64,000 bases of DNA, from NCBI GenBank assembly GCA_018889975.1, contig CP076546.1:4154501-4218500 (forward strand). The letters run 5' to 3'. The stretch comes from Bacillus sp. NP157. GTDB taxonomy: Bacteria > Pseudomonadota > Gammaproteobacteria > Xanthomonadales > Rhodanobacteraceae. Below the pieces are notes generated by a model that had not been told where the DNA came from, searched no databases, and was given only the letters and a program-made list of their open reading frames with translations. The position numbers and the translations under genes are program-made. Shown here in pieces: positions 1 through 9,526 of the stretch. Each line of letters opens with the position of its first letter. The stretch's first letter is position 1.

Positions 1-651
1 GCGGGTACGGTAACCGCGCACCGGCAGTTCGCGGCTACCTTCGAAGGTGAGCGGGGTGTTCTGGATGTCCTTGGGGATATCGATGACGACGGGGCCCGGG
101 CGGCCGCTGCGCGCGATGTGGAATGCGGTGCGCAGCGTCGCTTCCAGGGTCGACGCGTCGGTGACCAGGAACACGTGCTTCGCGCAGGCACCCATGATCT
201 GGCTGACCGGCGCCTCCTGGAACGCATCCGTGCCGATCGCCTTGGTCGCGACCTGGCCACAGACCACCACGAGCGGGATGGAATCGGCCATGCAGTCACG
301 CACCGGGGTCACCGCGTTGGTGGCGCCGGGCCCCGAGGTGACCAGCGCCACGCCGACGCGACCCGACGCCCGCGCATAGCCGGCGGCCATGAAGCAGGCA
401 CCCTGTTCGTTGGCCGGCACGATCAGCGGCAGCGGCTCGCTGCCGTCGTCGCCGGCGTGGGTGCTGTTGTAGCGAAAGACCGCGTCGTACACGGGAAGGA
501 TGGCGCCACCGGAATAGCCGAAGAGCACATCGAGGCCTTCGTCGGCGAGTACCTGCACGACGATGTCAGCACCGGTCATCGCATGGCCGGCCAGGGGATG
601 TTTCGCGTCGGGGCGACGAATGTCGCCGGGGGATTCCAGTTGCGCGTTCAC
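1..651 (-). CDS. ilvG: Acetolactate synthase large subunit, N-terminal part (runs off left edge)
   Basis: The minus strand is open from a GTG at 651 to the left edge (217 codons seen). The protein would condense two pyruvates, or pyruvate and 2-oxobutyrate, using ThDP. Visible are the N-terminal ThDP-binding fold with LFGYSGGAILPVYDA (about 43-57), the catalytic-glutamate segment NEQGACFMAAGYAR (Glu about 82) and the typical VTSGPGATNAVTP. The GTG is preferred because AGGAAGGA lies 8 bases upstream; an internal ATG (codon 25) has no such site. It is the last gene seen in the leu-ilv operon, 90 bases after ilvC. The regulatory small subunit (ilvM/ilvN) is not inside the window and may follow to the left. 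Family assignment is firm; ilvG versus ilvB or ilvI naming is by operon position. Confidence 0.93.
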   Translation of the reverse strand, partial: MNAQLESPGDIRRPDAKHPLAGHAMTGADIVVQVLADEGLDVLFGYSGGAILPVYDAVFRYNSTHAGDDGSEPLPLIVPANEQGACFMAAGYARASGRVGVALVTSGPGATNAVTPVRDCMADSIPLVVVCGQVATKAIGTDAFQEAPVSQIMGACAKHVFLVTDASTLEATLRTAFHIARSGRPGPVVIDIPKDIQNTPLTFEGSRELPVRGYRTR

Positions 652-680
652 GATGTTTTCCTTCCTATCAACCAACCCAT

Positions 681-703
681 GTAGGTGCGCGCCTGCGCCC
701 GAT
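681..703. repeat. Degenerate REP palindrome between ilvC and ilvG
   Basis: The sequence GTAGGTGCGCGCCTGCGCC differs at a couple of bases from the GTAGGAGCGCGCCTGCGCGC palindrome found at eight other sites in this window. It fills most of the otherwise empty 90-base ilvC-ilvG gap and leaves the ilvG ribosome-binding site free. Confidence 0.6.
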
Positions 704-741
704 AGCCCAGGCACGATCCCCCCATCAGGAAACAATGAATC

Positions 742-1773
742 TCAAGACGCCTTGGCCGCCGCATCCGCCGCATCCGCCGCGGCCTTCGGCTGGTTCGCCG
801 CCAGCCAGGGCATCCGCGCACGCAGCTGTGCACCGACCTTCTCGATCGGATGCTCCAGGTCACGCTGCTTGAACGCCTTGTAGTTCGGCAGGCCAGCCTT
901 GTACTCGGCCGTCCACTCGCGGGCGAAGGTGCCGTCCTGGATTTCGGTCAGCACGGCCTTCATGCGCTCCTTGGTGCCTGCGTCGACGATGCGCGGGCCG
1001 CGGGTGTAGTCGCCGTACTGCGCGGTCTCGGAGATGAACTCGAGCATGCGCGCGATGCCGCCTTCGTAGAACAGGTCGACGATCAGCTTCAGCTCGTGCA
1101 TCACTTCGTAATAGGCGATTTCGGGGCGATAGCCGGCTTCGACGAGGGTTTCGAAACCCTTGATCACCAGCTCCGACGCGCCACCGCAGAGCACGGCCTG
1201 CTCACCGAACAGGTCGGTCTCGGTCTCTTCCTTGAAGTCGGTCTGGATCAACATCGCACGGGCGCCGCCGATGCCGGCAGCGTACGCCGTCGCGCGTTCG
1301 GTGGCGTGGCCGGTCGCATCCTGGTGCACGGCGTACAGGCAGGGAACGCCGCGACCGATCTCGTACTCGCGGCGCACCAGCGCGCCCGGGCCCTTCGGCG
1401 CGACCAGCACCACGTCGATGTCTTCGCGCGGGGTGATCTGGCCGAAATGCACGTTGAAGCCATGCGCGAACAGCAGCGTGGCACCCGGCTTGATGTTCGC
1501 CTCGATGGCGTCCTTGTAGATGCCCGGCTGGGTCATGTCCGGGGTGAGCACGGCGACCAGGTCGGCACCGCGTACGGCTTCGGCCGGCTCGGCGACGGCG
1601 AAGCCATCGACATAGGCACGGTTCCACGACGGACCGCCGGGACGCAGGCCGACCACGACGTCGAGGCCGGAGTCCTTCAGGTTGAGCGCATGCGCGCGGC
1701 CCTGGCTGCCGTAGCCGAGCACGGCGATACGGGCGTTCTGCAGGGGAGCGGTGGTGGCTTGCTTGTCGGTCAT
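742..1773 (-). CDS. ilvC: Ketol-acid reductoisomerase (class I)
   Basis: Converts acetolactate or acetohydroxybutyrate to the dihydroxy acid with NADPH and Mg2+, the second common step of valine and isoleucine synthesis. The 343-residue length fits the short class I enzymes. The Rossmann loop GYGSQG is at 20-25, followed by LRPGG for the NADPH phosphate; VAPKGPG and the metal-binding [12 protein letters not shown] segment with its Asp and Glu are intact. The C-terminal tail is alanine-rich ([13 protein letters not shown]), which is ordinary low-complexity extension. AAGGA stands about 7 bases before the ATG. The gene lies between ilvD (82-base gap holding a REP element) and ilvG in the same operon. 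Confidence 0.97.
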   Translation of the reverse strand: MTDKQATTAPLQNARIAVLGYGSQGRAHALNLKDSGLDVVVGLRPGGPSWNRAYVDGFAVAEPAEAVRGADLVAVLTPDMTQPGIYKDAIEANIKPGATLLFAHGFNVHFGQITPREDIDVVLVAPKGPGALVRREYEIGRGVPCLYAVHQDATGHATERATAYAAGIGGARAMLIQTDFKEETETDLFGEQAVLCGGASELVIKGFETLVEAGYRPEIAYYEVMHELKLIVDLFYEGGIARMLEFISETAQYGDYTRGPRIVDAGTKERMKAVLTEIQDGTFAREWTAEYKAGLPNYKAFKQRDLEHPIEKVGAQLRARMPWLAANQPKAAADAADAAAKAS

Positions 1774-1816
1774 GGCGTTGTCCTTGGGGATGACTGATGA
1801 ATGGATGCGAAAAAAA

Positions 1817-1839
1817 ATCGCGCGCAGGCGCGCTCCTAC
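1817..1839. repeat. REP palindrome between ilvD and ilvC
   Basis: An ATCGCGCGCAGGCGCGCTCC palindrome, the reverse orientation of the family consensus. It sits in the 82-base gap between the ilvD stop and the ilvC start, inside the operon, where its transcript could fold into a stable hairpin that influences mRNA decay. Confidence 0.8.
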
Positions 1840-1855
1840 ACGGGCATTGCGGGGG

Positions 1856-3616
1856 TTAGTTGCCGATCAGTTCCTGGGTCATGTCTTCGTCTTCGATTTC
1901 GCGGCGCACGCGCTGGGGGCTGGCGGGTGCGTCGTCGAAGGCCTGGGTGACGGCGCCTTCCGCGGCCGAGCCGACGAGGCGTGCGTATTTCGCCAGCACG
2001 CCACGCGCGACCTTCGGCGGTGACGGCCGCCACGCGGCACGCCGCGAGGCCAGGTCGGCATCGGTGCGCAGCTCGCGGGTCGACGCGTCGATGAAGATCG
2101 CATCGCCTTCGCGCAACAGGCCGATCGGGCCGCCGCGGGCGGCCTCCGGTGCGATGTGCCCGACCATGAAGCCGTGCGTCGCACCGCTGAAGCGGCCATC
2201 GGTGATCAGCGCGACGTCGTTGCCCAGGCCGCGGCCGACCAGTGCGGCGGTCACGGCCAGCATCTCGCGCATGCCCGGGCCGCCGGCGGGGCCTTCGTTG
2301 CGGATGACCATGACGTCGCCCGCGCGGATCCGCCCGGCCTGCACCGCGGCGAACGCGTCCTCTTCGCTTTCGAACACGCGGGCCGGGCCCGCGAAGCTCA
2401 TCCGGCCGTGGCCGGCGAGCTTGAGGATGCAGCCCTCGGGCGACAGGTTGCCGTAGAGGATGCTGTAGCCACCGCGCGGCTTGAACGGCTCGGCCACCGG
2501 GCGAACCACGACCTGGCCTTCGGTCGCCTTCGGTGCCGCGTCCAGTTCTTCGAACATCGAGCGTCCGGTGACGGTCGGGGTGTCCTTCAGCATGCCGGCC
2601 TTGCGCAGTTCCTGGGCCACGATGGCGACGCCACCGGCCGCCGACATCTCGACCGCGCTGAAGCGTCCACCGGGCATCAGGTCGGCGATCACCGGCGTGT
2701 GCTTCGAGGCCGGCTCGAAGTCTTCGATCGACAACGGCACGCGGGCTTCGTTGGCCATCGCCAGCAGGTGCAGGACGGCGTTGGTGGAGCCCGCCGTGGC
2801 GGCGACCACGCGGGTCGCGTTGTCGAAGGCTTCGCGGGTCATCACATCGCGCGGCTTCAGGTCGGCGGCCAGGGCCGCCATCGCCAGTTCGCCGCAGCGA
2901 TACGCCGCATCGCGCTTGGACGGGTGGGTGGCCGGGATGTCGTTCAGGCCGACCGGCGTGAGGCCGAGCATGGTCAGCACCATCGCCATCGTGTTCGCGG
3001 TGTACTGGCCACCACAGGCGCCCGCGCCGGGGCAGGCATGCCGTTCCACGTCGTCCAGCTCTGCGTCGCTGATCTTGCCGGCACCATGTGCACCGACGGC
3101 CTCGAACACGTTCTGCACGGTGATCGCGCAGCCGTTGCGCTTGCCGTGGTCGATGCTGCCGCCGTACAGGGCCACGCCGGGGATGTTCAGGCGTGCCAGC
3201 GCCATCGCGGCCGCGGGGATCGTCTTGTCGCAACCGCACAGCACCACCATCGCGTCGAGGCAATGGCCATCGACCGCCAGCTCGATCGAATCGGTGATCA
3301 CTTCGCGGCTGACCAGCGAGGCACGCATGCCGGTCGTACCCATGGCGATGCCATCGGTGACGGCGATGGTGTTGAATTCCACCGGCGTACCGCCGGCGGC
3401 GCGGACGCCTTCGGCCGCGGCCTCGGCGAGGTCGCGCAGGTTGAGGTTGCACGGCGACACGTTGGACCAGCTATGCACGATGGCGACCATCGGCCGGGCG
3501 ATGGCGTCGTCGTCCAGGCCGGTGGCACGCAGCATCGCGCGGGCCGGGGCGCGGTCCGGGCCGCTCTTGATCGCATCGCTGCGCAGCGTGCGGATAGGGA
3601 TGTTCCGGGTGCTCAT
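1856..3616 (-). CDS. ilvD: Dihydroxy-acid dehydratase
   Basis: Dehydrates dihydroxy acids to 2-oxoisovalerate and 2-oxo-3-methylvalerate using an Fe-S cluster. The protein has 586 residues. The three cluster cysteines are visible in conserved contexts: C56 (SPCN), C129 (CGCDKTIPA) and C201 (CPGAGACGG), a spacing typical of the [2Fe-2S] IlvD/EDD enzymes. The C-terminal motif [12 protein letters not shown] and [11 protein letters not shown] are intact. Its ATG overlaps the leuB stop by 4 bases (ATGA), so translation is probably coupled. The operon order leuB-ilvD-ilvC-ilvG mixes leucine and isoleucine-valine genes. Confidence 0.97.
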   Translation of the reverse strand: MSTRNIPIRTLRSDAIKSGPDRAPARAMLRATGLDDDAIARPMVAIVHSWSNVSPCNLNLRDLAEAAAEGVRAAGGTPVEFNTIAVTDGIAMGTTGMRASLVSREVITDSIELAVDGHCLDAMVVLCGCDKTIPAAAMALARLNIPGVALYGGSIDHGKRNGCAITVQNVFEAVGAHGAGKISDAELDDVERHACPGAGACGGQYTANTMAMVLTMLGLTPVGLNDIPATHPSKRDAAYRCGELAMAALAADLKPRDVMTREAFDNATRVVAATAGSTNAVLHLLAMANEARVPLSIEDFEPASKHTPVIADLMPGGRFSAVEMSAAGGVAIVAQELRKAGMLKDTPTVTGRSMFEELDAAPKATEGQVVVRPVAEPFKPRGGYSILYGNLSPEGCILKLAGHGRMSFAGPARVFESEEDAFAAVQAGRIRAGDVMVIRNEGPAGGPGMREMLAVTAALVGRGLGNDVALITDGRFSGATHGFMVGHIAPEAARGGPIGLLREGDAIFIDASTRELRTDADLASRRAAWRPSPPKVARGVLAKYARLVGSAAEGAVTQAFDDAPASPQRVRREIEDEDMTQELIGN

Positions 3617-4680
3617 GCGGCCTCCGCCTTGGCTGAGATGGCGTCCAGGACGGAACGGGTGACGGCATGCGTCGTCGCCGTGCCGCCGAGGTCGCGGGTG
3701 AGGTTGGCGTGCTCCAGCACGTGGTCCACCGCGCTTTCGATCGCGGCGGCTTCGTCGGCCAGGCCCAGCGAATGGCGCAGCAGCATCGCGGCGGAGAGGA
3801 TCGTGCCCAGCGGGTTGGCCGCGGACTGGCCGGCGATGTCCGGGGCCGAGCCGTGGATCGGTTCGTAGATGCCGGCGCCCGGGCCACCGATCGACGCCGA
3901 CGGCGACAGACCCAGTGAGCCGGCCAGCACCGAAGCTTCATCGGTGAGGATGTCGCCGAACATGTTCTCGGTCACGATCACGTCGTAATCGGCCGGATGG
4001 GTGAGCAGGTGCATCGCCATCGAATCGACCAGCTGGTGCTCGAGCGACACATCGGGGTAGTCCGCGGCGACCCGGGTGGTCACCGAGCGCCACAGGCGCG
4101 AGGTCTCCAGCACGTTGGCCTTGTCGACCGAGGTCACCTTCCCGCGGCGCGTGCGGGCCAGTTCGAAAGCGTGGCGGACGACGCGCTCCACTTCCTCGAC
4201 GCTGTAGCGACACTCGTCGGTGGCGTCGGTGTCGCTGCGCGTCTTCGCACCGAAGTAGATGCCGCCGGTGAGTTCGCGGATGAAGACCAGGTCGACGCCC
4301 GCGGTGCGTTCCGGCTTCAGCGGCGACAGCGCCGCCGTGCGTGGATGCAGCTTCAGCGGACGCACGTTGGCGAACACGCCGAGCATCTTGCGCATGGCCA
4401 GCAGGCCCTGTTCCGGACGCACCTTGGCCGACGGATCGGACCACTTCGGGCCACCGACGGCACCGAGCAGGATCGCATCGCAGGCGAGCAGTGCGTCGCG
4501 GGTGGCCTGCGGCAGCGGGTCGCCGAAGCGGTCGATGGCGTCGCCACCGATGGCGTGCTCGGTGAAGGTGAAGGCGTGGCCGAAGCGCTCCGCCACCGCG
4601 CGAAGCACGGCGACGCCCGCGGCGGCGACCTCGGGGCCGATGCCGTCACCCGGCAATACGACGATGCTGGCTTTCTTCAT
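3613..4680 (-). CDS. leuB: 3-isopropylmalate dehydrogenase
   Basis: Oxidises and decarboxylates 3-isopropylmalate to 2-oxoisocaproate with NAD+, the third leucine-specific step. 355 residues, the family's usual size. [10 protein letters not shown] is at the N-terminus; [19 protein letters not shown], the substrate-binding arginines, and the metal-binding [19 protein letters not shown] are present. The NAD-selecting GSAPDIAG is near the end. It overlaps leuD upstream and ilvD downstream, each by the ATGA tetranucleotide. Confidence 0.97.
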   Translation of the reverse strand: MKKASIVVLPGDGIGPEVAAAGVAVLRAVAERFGHAFTFTEHAIGGDAIDRFGDPLPQATRDALLACDAILLGAVGGPKWSDPSAKVRPEQGLLAMRKMLGVFANVRPLKLHPRTAALSPLKPERTAGVDLVFIRELTGGIYFGAKTRSDTDATDECRYSVEEVERVVRHAFELARTRRGKVTSVDKANVLETSRLWRSVTTRVAADYPDVSLEHQLVDSMAMHLLTHPADYDVIVTENMFGDILTDEASVLAGSLGLSPSASIGGPGAGIYEPIHGSAPDIAGQSAANPLGTILSAAMLLRHSLGLADEAAAIESAVDHVLEHANLTRDLGGTATTHAVTRSVLDAISAKAEAA

Positions 4681-5273
4681 GCGGCTTTCTCCATGCGTTG
4701 TTCATAGGCGCCGATGGACGCGTCCTGCTGCAGCAGGAAGCCCATCTGGTCCACGCCGTTGAGCAGGCAGTGGCGGGCGAACGGTTCGAGGTCGAAGTGG
4801 ATGTTGCCGCCGTCGGGCAGGCGGATCGTGCCGGCGGCGATGTCGATGCGCAGCTCGACGCCGGGGTTGTCGAGCAGCCAGCGGTGCTCGGCGTCGGAGA
4901 GGACGATGGCGAGCAGGCCGTTCTTCAGCGCGTTGCCGCGGAAGATGTCGGCGATCTCGCTGGAGATGACCGCCTGGATGCCGTAGTCGAGCAGGGCCCA
5001 CGGCGCGTGTTCGCGCGACGAGCCGCAGCCGAAGTTGTGCCCGGCGACCAGGATCGAGCAACCGCGTGCAGCGGGCTGGTTCAGCGGGAAGGCCGGATCG
5101 TCGCTGGCGTCGGCGGCATAGCGCCAGTCTTCGAAGCAGTGCTTGCCCAGCCCCGTGCGCTCGGTGGTGGTGAGGAAGCGCGCCGGGATGATCCGGTCGG
5201 TGTCGATGTTTTCGTCGCGCAGCACGGCGGTGCGCGAGTGCACGTAGGTGAGCGGGCGGCTGGTCTGGCTCAT
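4677..5273 (-). CDS. leuD: 3-isopropylmalate dehydratase small subunit
   Basis: Small swivel-domain partner of LeuC in isopropylmalate isomerase. The reading frame stays open far upstream (to 6200) inside leuC, but the real start is the ATG at 5273, which overlaps the leuC stop as ATGA and begins [18 protein letters not shown]. 198 residues, typical. Diagnostic motifs are [13 protein letters not shown] and [17 protein letters not shown]. The C-terminus overlaps leuB by 4 bases. Confidence 0.96.
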   Translation of the reverse strand: MSQTSRPLTYVHSRTAVLRDENIDTDRIIPARFLTTTERTGLGKHCFEDWRYAADASDDPAFPLNQPAARGCSILVAGHNFGCGSSREHAPWALLDYGIQAVISSEIADIFRGNALKNGLLAIVLSDAEHRWLLDNPGVELRIDIAAGTIRLPDGGNIHFDLEPFARHCLLNGVDQMGFLLQQDASIGAYEQRMEKAA

Positions 5274-6685
5274 GCGGCGGCCTCCTGGGTCATGTATTCG
5301 CGCGGATCGGTGACCCGGCCGGCGACGGCGGACGCGGCGGCGACCAGCGGGCTGGCCAGCACGGTGCGTGCGCCCTTGCCCTGGCGACCCTCGAAGTTGC
5401 GGTTGCTGGTGGCGACGACGAGCTGGCCCGGCTGGGCCATGTCCCCGTTCATGGCGATGCACATGGAGCAGCCCGGCTGGCGCCATTCCGCGCCCGCTTC
5501 GAGGAAGACCTGGTGCAGGCCTTCGCTCTCGGCGTCGCGGCGCACCTGTTCGGAGCCCGGCACGACCAGCATGCGCACGCCATCGGCGACGCGGCGGCCG
5601 CGCATGATCTCCGCGGCGGCACGCAGGTCGGACAGGCGCCCGTTGGTACAGCTGCCGATGAAGACGACATCCACCGCTTCGCCGGCGATCGGCTTGCCCG
5701 CGGTGACCTTCATGTAATCCAGTGCGCGCTGTTCCAGTGCGTCGGCCGCGGCGGGCACCGAGGCGTGGATGGCCATCACCATGCCCGGGTGCGTGCCATA
5801 CGTCACCGACGGCTGGATGGCCGAGGCATCGATGCGCACTTCGCGGTCGTACGCGGCGCCCTCGTCGGTGGCGAGCCCGCGCCAGCGGGTGACCGCGTCG
5901 TCCCATGCCGCGCCCTGCGGTGCGCGCTCGCGCCCCTTCAGCCAGGCGAAGGTGGTTTCGTCCGGGGCGACCAGCCCGGCGCGGGCGCCGGCTTCGATCG
6001 ACATGTTGCAGACGGTCATCCGCTCTTCCATCGACATGGCGCGGATCGCCTCGCCGGTGTACTCCAGCACGTAGCCGGTGCCGCCGCCGATGCCGATCTT
6101 CCCGATGATGTGCAGGATCAGGTCCTTCGCGGTGACGCCCTGTTGCAGCTGGCCGTCGACATGGATGGCGAAGGATTTCGGCTTGCGCTGCAGGAGGCAC
6201 TGGGTGGCCAGCACGTGGCCGACCTCGGTGGTGCCGATGCCGAACGCCAGCGAACCGAACGCACCGTGGGTAGCCGTGTGGCTGTCGCCGCAGACGATGG
6301 TCATGCCCGGGTGGGTCGCGCCCACTTCCGGCCCGGCGACGTGGACCACGCCGCGATGCGGGCTGTCCCAGCCCATCAGGTCGATGCCGAACTCACGCAC
6401 GTTCGCTTCGAGTTTCGCGACCTGTGCTTCGGCTTCCTTCGTGAAATAGGGGCGCTTGCCGTCGGCGCCGGCGGGCAGGGTGGGCGTGGAATGATCCAGC
6501 GTGGCCAGCGTGCGGTCGGGGCGACGCACCTTCAGGCCACGCGCGCGCAGCTCGTCGAACGCCTGCGGCGAGGTGACTTCGTGGACCAGGTGCAGGTCGA
6601 TGTACAGCACGCCCGGCGTGCTTTCGGTCTCGGCCGTGACCTGGTGGGCATCCCACAGCTTGTCGAACAGCGTGCGTGCGGTCAT
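5270..6685 (-). CDS. leuC: 3-isopropylmalate dehydratase large subunit
   Basis: Aconitase-family [4Fe-4S] subunit that, with LeuD, isomerises 2- to 3-isopropylmalate. 471 residues. The cluster cysteines fall at about 346 (GSCTNGR), 406 and 409 (GCSMC), one residue off the Escherichia coli positions as known from that family. [21 protein letters not shown] is intact. The ATG at 6685 overlaps the ilvE stop and its own stop overlaps leuD, both ATGA, which suggests coupled, near-stoichiometric synthesis of the two subunits. Confidence 0.97.
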   Translation of the reverse strand: MTARTLFDKLWDAHQVTAETESTPGVLYIDLHLVHEVTSPQAFDELRARGLKVRRPDRTLATLDHSTPTLPAGADGKRPYFTKEAEAQVAKLEANVREFGIDLMGWDSPHRGVVHVAGPEVGATHPGMTIVCGDSHTATHGAFGSLAFGIGTTEVGHVLATQCLLQRKPKSFAIHVDGQLQQGVTAKDLILHIIGKIGIGGGTGYVLEYTGEAIRAMSMEERMTVCNMSIEAGARAGLVAPDETTFAWLKGRERAPQGAAWDDAVTRWRGLATDEGAAYDREVRIDASAIQPSVTYGTHPGMVMAIHASVPAAADALEQRALDYMKVTAGKPIAGEAVDVVFIGSCTNGRLSDLRAAAEIMRGRRVADGVRMLVVPGSEQVRRDAESEGLHQVFLEAGAEWRQPGCSMCIAMNGDMAQPGQLVVATSNRNFEGRQGKGARTVLASPLVAAASAVAGRVTDPREYMTQEAAA

Positions 6686-7629
6686 GCCGCGACCCTCCCG
6701 GCGGTGGCTTCTTCCACCGGCGTGAGCCAGCCCCAGCGATCCTCGGTGCGGCCGTCGAACAGGCCGAAGAAGGCGTCCTGCAGTGCACGGGTGATGGGAC
6801 CCGGGCGACCGCTGCCCACCGGCTTGCGATCGACCGAGCGCACGGCGGTGACTTCGGCGGCGGTGCCGGTCATGAACACTTCGTCGGCGAAGTACAGCAG
6901 TTCGCGCGGCAGCGGCTGCTCGACCACCTCGTAACCCAGTTCCTTCGCCAGGGTCAGCACGGAGTCACGGGTGATGCCGCAGAGGATCGATGCAGCGGCC
7001 GGCGGCGTGTAGATCACGCCCTTGCGGACCACGAACAGGTTTTCGCCGGCGCCTTCGCTCAGCAGGCCGTCGGTGCCCAGCGCGATGCCTTCGGCATAGC
7101 CGCCGTTGATGGCTTCGCGGGCGATCAGCTGGCTGTTGAGGTAGTTGCCGCCGGCCTTGGCCCCGGACGGGAAGGTGTTCGGTGCGGCGCGGTTCCACGA
7201 GGACACGCACACGTCGACGCCTTTCTCGATGGCGTCCGCGCCATGGTAGGCACCCCACGGCAGCGCGATGATCGCGACATCGACGGCGGTATCCAGCGAC
7301 GGGGCGAGGCTGAAGGTGAAGCCGCTACGGAACACGATGGGACGCACGTACGCGGACTTCAGGCCGTTCGCGGTGATCAATTCGCGGCAGGCGCGGTTGA
7401 GCGTCGCGGCGTCGTACGGCATCACCAGGTCGTACACGCGTGCCGAGTGGAACAGGCGCTCGGTGTGCTCCTCCAGGCGGAAATAACGCGGGCCGTCCGG
7501 GGTGGAGTACACGCGCACGCCTTCGAACACGGAGGAGCCGTAGTGCAGCGCATGCGCGCCAACGTGGCAGGTTGCTTCGGCCCAGGCCTTGATGCGGCCG
7601 TTGTGCCAGAGATGGGTCGGGGCTTCCAT
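6682..7629 (-). CDS. ilvE: Branched-chain amino acid aminotransferase
   Basis: PLP enzyme that makes leucine, isoleucine and valine from their 2-oxo acids. 315 residues, fold-type [18 protein letters not shown] near the N-terminus, the PLP-lysine region [14 protein letters not shown], and [19 protein letters not shown] mark the BCAT group; the C-terminus [16 protein letters not shown] closely follows enterobacterial IlvE. GGAGGA lies 5 bases before the ATG, in the 11-base gap after leuA. Placement as second gene in a leu operon is unusual compared with enterobacteria, where ilvE is with ilvGMDA. Confidence 0.96.
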   Translation of the reverse strand: MEAPTHLWHNGRIKAWAEATCHVGAHALHYGSSVFEGVRVYSTPDGPRYFRLEEHTERLFHSARVYDLVMPYDAATLNRACRELITANGLKSAYVRPIVFRSGFTFSLAPSLDTAVDVAIIALPWGAYHGADAIEKGVDVCVSSWNRAAPNTFPSGAKAGGNYLNSQLIAREAINGGYAEGIALGTDGLLSEGAGENLFVVRKGVIYTPPAAASILCGITRDSVLTLAKELGYEVVEQPLPRELLYFADEVFMTGTAAEVTAVRSVDRKPVGSGRPGPITRALQDAFFGLFDGRTEDRWGWLTPVEEATAGRVAA

Positions 7630-7640
7630 GGGGTTCCTCC

Positions 7641-8870
7641 TCAGGACTGGACCGCGACGGACGCGGTCTCGTGTTCGGCCTCGAACGCGCCCATCAGCGC
7701 GGCGAGGTCGTCGTTGGTGACGGAGCGCTGGCGGTCGGCGACGACCTTGAAGCGCTCGAAGATGCTGTCCAGCATGGTTTCGTCGACCTCGTAGTCGAGT
7801 TCGGCCAGGCGCTGGCGCAGGGCGTGGCGGCCGGAATGCTTGCCCAGCACCAGCGAGGTCTTCGCGCCGACGTCCTGCGGGCTCATGATTTCGTAGGTGC
7901 CGCGGTGCTTGAGCATGCCGTGCTGGTGGATGCCGGATTCATGCGCGAAGGCGTTGTCGCCGACGATGGCCTTGTTGCGCGGCACGGGCTGGCCGGTGAC
8001 CTCGGCCAGCAGGCGCGAGGTGGGATACAGGTGCTGGGTGACGATGCCGGTATCCAGTTTGAACAGCGGGCGGCGCGTGTGCAGCGCCATGACGATCTCT
8101 TCCAGCGCGGCGTTGCCGGCGCGTTCGCCGATGCCGTTAATCGTGCATTCGACCTGGCGGGCACCGGCGCCGATCGCAGCCAGGCTGTTGGCGACCGCCA
8201 TGCCCAGGTCGTCGTGGCAATGCGCGGAGAACACCACCTTGTCGGCCCCGCGCACGTTCTTGCGCAGGTAATGGAACATCTCGGTGATTTCGGCGGGGGT
8301 GGTGTAGCCGACGGTGTCGGGGGCGTTCAGGACGCAGGCGCCGGCTTCGACGGCGACCGAGAAGATCTCGGCGAGGTAGTCCGGCTCGGTGCGCAAGGCA
8401 TCTTCGGCGGAGAATTCAACTTCGTGGGCCAGGGCTTTGGCCCGCATGATCGACGCGGCGGCGATGTCGATCACTTCCTGTTTCGATTTGCCGAGCTTGT
8501 GTTCGCGATGCAGTGGTGAGGTGGACAGGAACAGGTGGATCCGTGAGTGCCTTGCGCCTTCCAGCGCCCTTCCCGCGGAGTCGATGTCGCCGGGTTGGCA
8601 TCGGGCCAGCGCGGCGACGGTCGGTTGTTTCAACGTCCTCGCGATCTCGGCGACGGCGGCGAAATCGTCGGGCGAGGCTTGCGGGAACCCGGCCTCGATG
8701 ATGTCGACGCCCAGTGCTTCCAGGGCTTGTGCCATGCGCAACTTGGCCCGCCGGTCCATGGAGAAACCGGGTGCCTGCTCGCCATCGCGCAAGGTGGTGT
8801 CGAAGATGCGCACGCGGCCTACGTCGCTTTCGACAGTGCCGGTGTTATCGCCCTGGTGTGCTGGATTCAT
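7641..8870 (-). CDS. leuA: 2-isopropylmalate synthase lacking the regulatory domain
   Basis: Catalyses condensation of 2-oxoisovalerate with acetyl-CoA, the first leucine-specific step. The open frame extends to 8921, but that ATG lies inside the attenuator terminator; the ATG at 8870 (MNPAHQGD) has GGAG about 8 bases upstream and is chosen, giving 409 residues. The TIM-barrel motifs FDTTLRDGEQAPG, HCHDDLGMAVANSLAAI, NGIGERAGNAALEE and HESGIHQHGMLKH are intact. The protein ends shortly after the subdomain corresponding to DYDLEAL in E. coli, so the C-terminal leucine-binding LeuA dimer domain (about 110-130 residues) is absent; only 11 bases separate its stop from ilvE, so no remnant exists. 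It is expected to be insensitive to leucine feedback. Confidence 0.93.
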   Translation of the reverse strand: MNPAHQGDNTGTVESDVGRVRIFDTTLRDGEQAPGFSMDRRAKLRMAQALEALGVDIIEAGFPQASPDDFAAVAEIARTLKQPTVAALARCQPGDIDSAGRALEGARHSRIHLFLSTSPLHREHKLGKSKQEVIDIAAASIMRAKALAHEVEFSAEDALRTEPDYLAEIFSVAVEAGACVLNAPDTVGYTTPAEITEMFHYLRKNVRGADKVVFSAHCHDDLGMAVANSLAAIGAGARQVECTINGIGERAGNAALEEIVMALHTRRPLFKLDTGIVTQHLYPTSRLLAEVTGQPVPRNKAIVGDNAFAHESGIHQHGMLKHRGTYEIMSPQDVGAKTSLVLGKHSGRHALRQRLAELDYEVDETMLDSIFERFKVVADRQRSVTNDDLAALMGAFEAEHETASVAVQS

Positions 8871-8905
8871 GTCTGGCTCCGCTCGTTGTCGAGGCGGGCC
8901 GGGCA

Positions 8906-8943
8906 ATAAAAAACCCCGCATCCGTTTCCGGGTGCGGGGTTCT
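8906..8943 (-). terminator. Attenuator terminator of the leu-ilv operon
   Basis: On the minus strand AACCCCGCA and TGCGGGGTT pair (plus positions 8933-8941 with 8912-8920), with an inner CCG/CGG extension, and are followed by TTTTTTATT. This is a textbook intrinsic terminator located between the leader peptide and leuA. It also shows that the upstream in-frame ATG of leuA (8921) cannot be the normal start. Confidence 0.88.
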
Positions 8944-8999
8944 TCAGGAGTCTTCAGGTTATTTTCGTTTCACCTGGACACTTGCCCTTAGCCCGCACC
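8931..8999 (-). promoter_or_regulatory. Antiterminator pairing of the leu attenuator
   Basis: The last leader codons carry GGTGCGGG (plus 8992-8999), an exact 8-base complement of CCCGCACC in the 5' arm of the terminator (8931-8938). A ribosome stalled on the Leu/Ile/Val codons at 9007-9035 would leave this segment free to pair and prevent termination; a ribosome reaching the stop at 8988 would cover it and let the terminator form. A small CAGGT/ACCTG hairpin (8955-8976) lies between them. The geometry is seen in sequence; the mechanism is inferred from enterobacterial leu/ilv attenuation. Confidence 0.75.
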
Positions 9000-9116
9000 T
9001 CCGCAGGTAATAAGTACAAGGTTAATAAGAAGGAGGCCGTTGCCGAGACGCAGCTTGCCGTCGACCTTGTTAAGTCGAACCGGGGCAAAGCGGCCAGTGG
9101 TGGTGCGCTGCGTCAT
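8988..9116 (-). CDS. leu-ilv operon leader peptide (attenuator ORF)
   Basis: A 42-residue ORF starting MTQRTTTGRFAPVRLNK and carrying LLLINLVLIT at residues 28-37 before ending CGGAG and TAA. Eight of nine residues 28-36 are Leu, Ile or Val, using CTT, ATT and GTA codons that are rare in this GC-rich genome, so charging of all three tRNAs could be sensed. The arrangement leader-antiterminator-terminator-leuA is that of ilv/leu leader peptides. No Shine-Dalgarno is visible; the predicted transcription start falls on or beside the ATG, so the mRNA may be leaderless. It is too short for usual gene callers. Confidence 0.88.
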   Translation of the reverse strand: MTQRTTTGRFAPVRLNKVDGKLRLGNGLLLINLVLITCGGAG

Positions 9117-9123
9117 GCGGTCG

Positions 9124-9153
9124 AACGTACGTCACCCGTTCGACGCGTGTCAA
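9124..9153 (-). promoter_or_regulatory. Promoter of the leu-ilv operon
   Basis: A perfect -35 TTGACA (plus 9148-9153) is followed after 18 bases by TACGTT (9124-9129), which keeps the important TA...T of a -10 box. Only 7 bases separate it from the leader ATG at 9116, which puts transcription start at the ATG. The same layout occurs at the thr operon. Confidence 0.7.
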
Positions 9154-9294
9154 CAGTTTCAGCGGAAAGTTTTTCTTAGGAAGGTTTGGACGGCTAGACA
9201 TCCGAGCCGTGGTTTGCCCGAGAAAACCGCGCCAGAATGCGGCCGCCAGCGAAGTGGTATGGCCCGATTCCACGGTTTTTCGTACTCGCCCCCT

Positions 9295-9317
9295 GTAGGA
9301 GCGCGCCCGCGCGCGAT
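9295..9317. repeat. REP palindrome in the leu leader-RHS intergenic region
   Basis: GTAGGAGCGCGCCCGCGCGC, a C-for-T variant of the family. It is the only recognisable element in the 9181-9526 gap between the divergent leu leader and the RHS gene. I see no further gene there and no confident RHS promoter. Confidence 0.75.
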
Positions 9318-9526
9318 CACACCCATGCGAAACCTCCCCGGTCCTCGAATCCAAGATTGAGAATCCTCGACGACCCAAACCCCCGCCCCCCAACAACCAT
9401 CCGTTCCATAGCCGTAGGAAAGCTCTGAAAAACCAATACGTGTGACAGCTGCCACACAAGACGTGCGTACGCCGCCGTACCGATTCCGTAGAGTCCGCCG
9501 CCCCAACCACTGACGGACACGGGCCC

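Noticed and set aside
8871-8921. Upstream in-frame start for leuA
   Set aside because: The ATG at 8921 lies inside the attenuator stem and its T-run; the ATG at 8870 has a proper ribosome-binding site and matches the family start.
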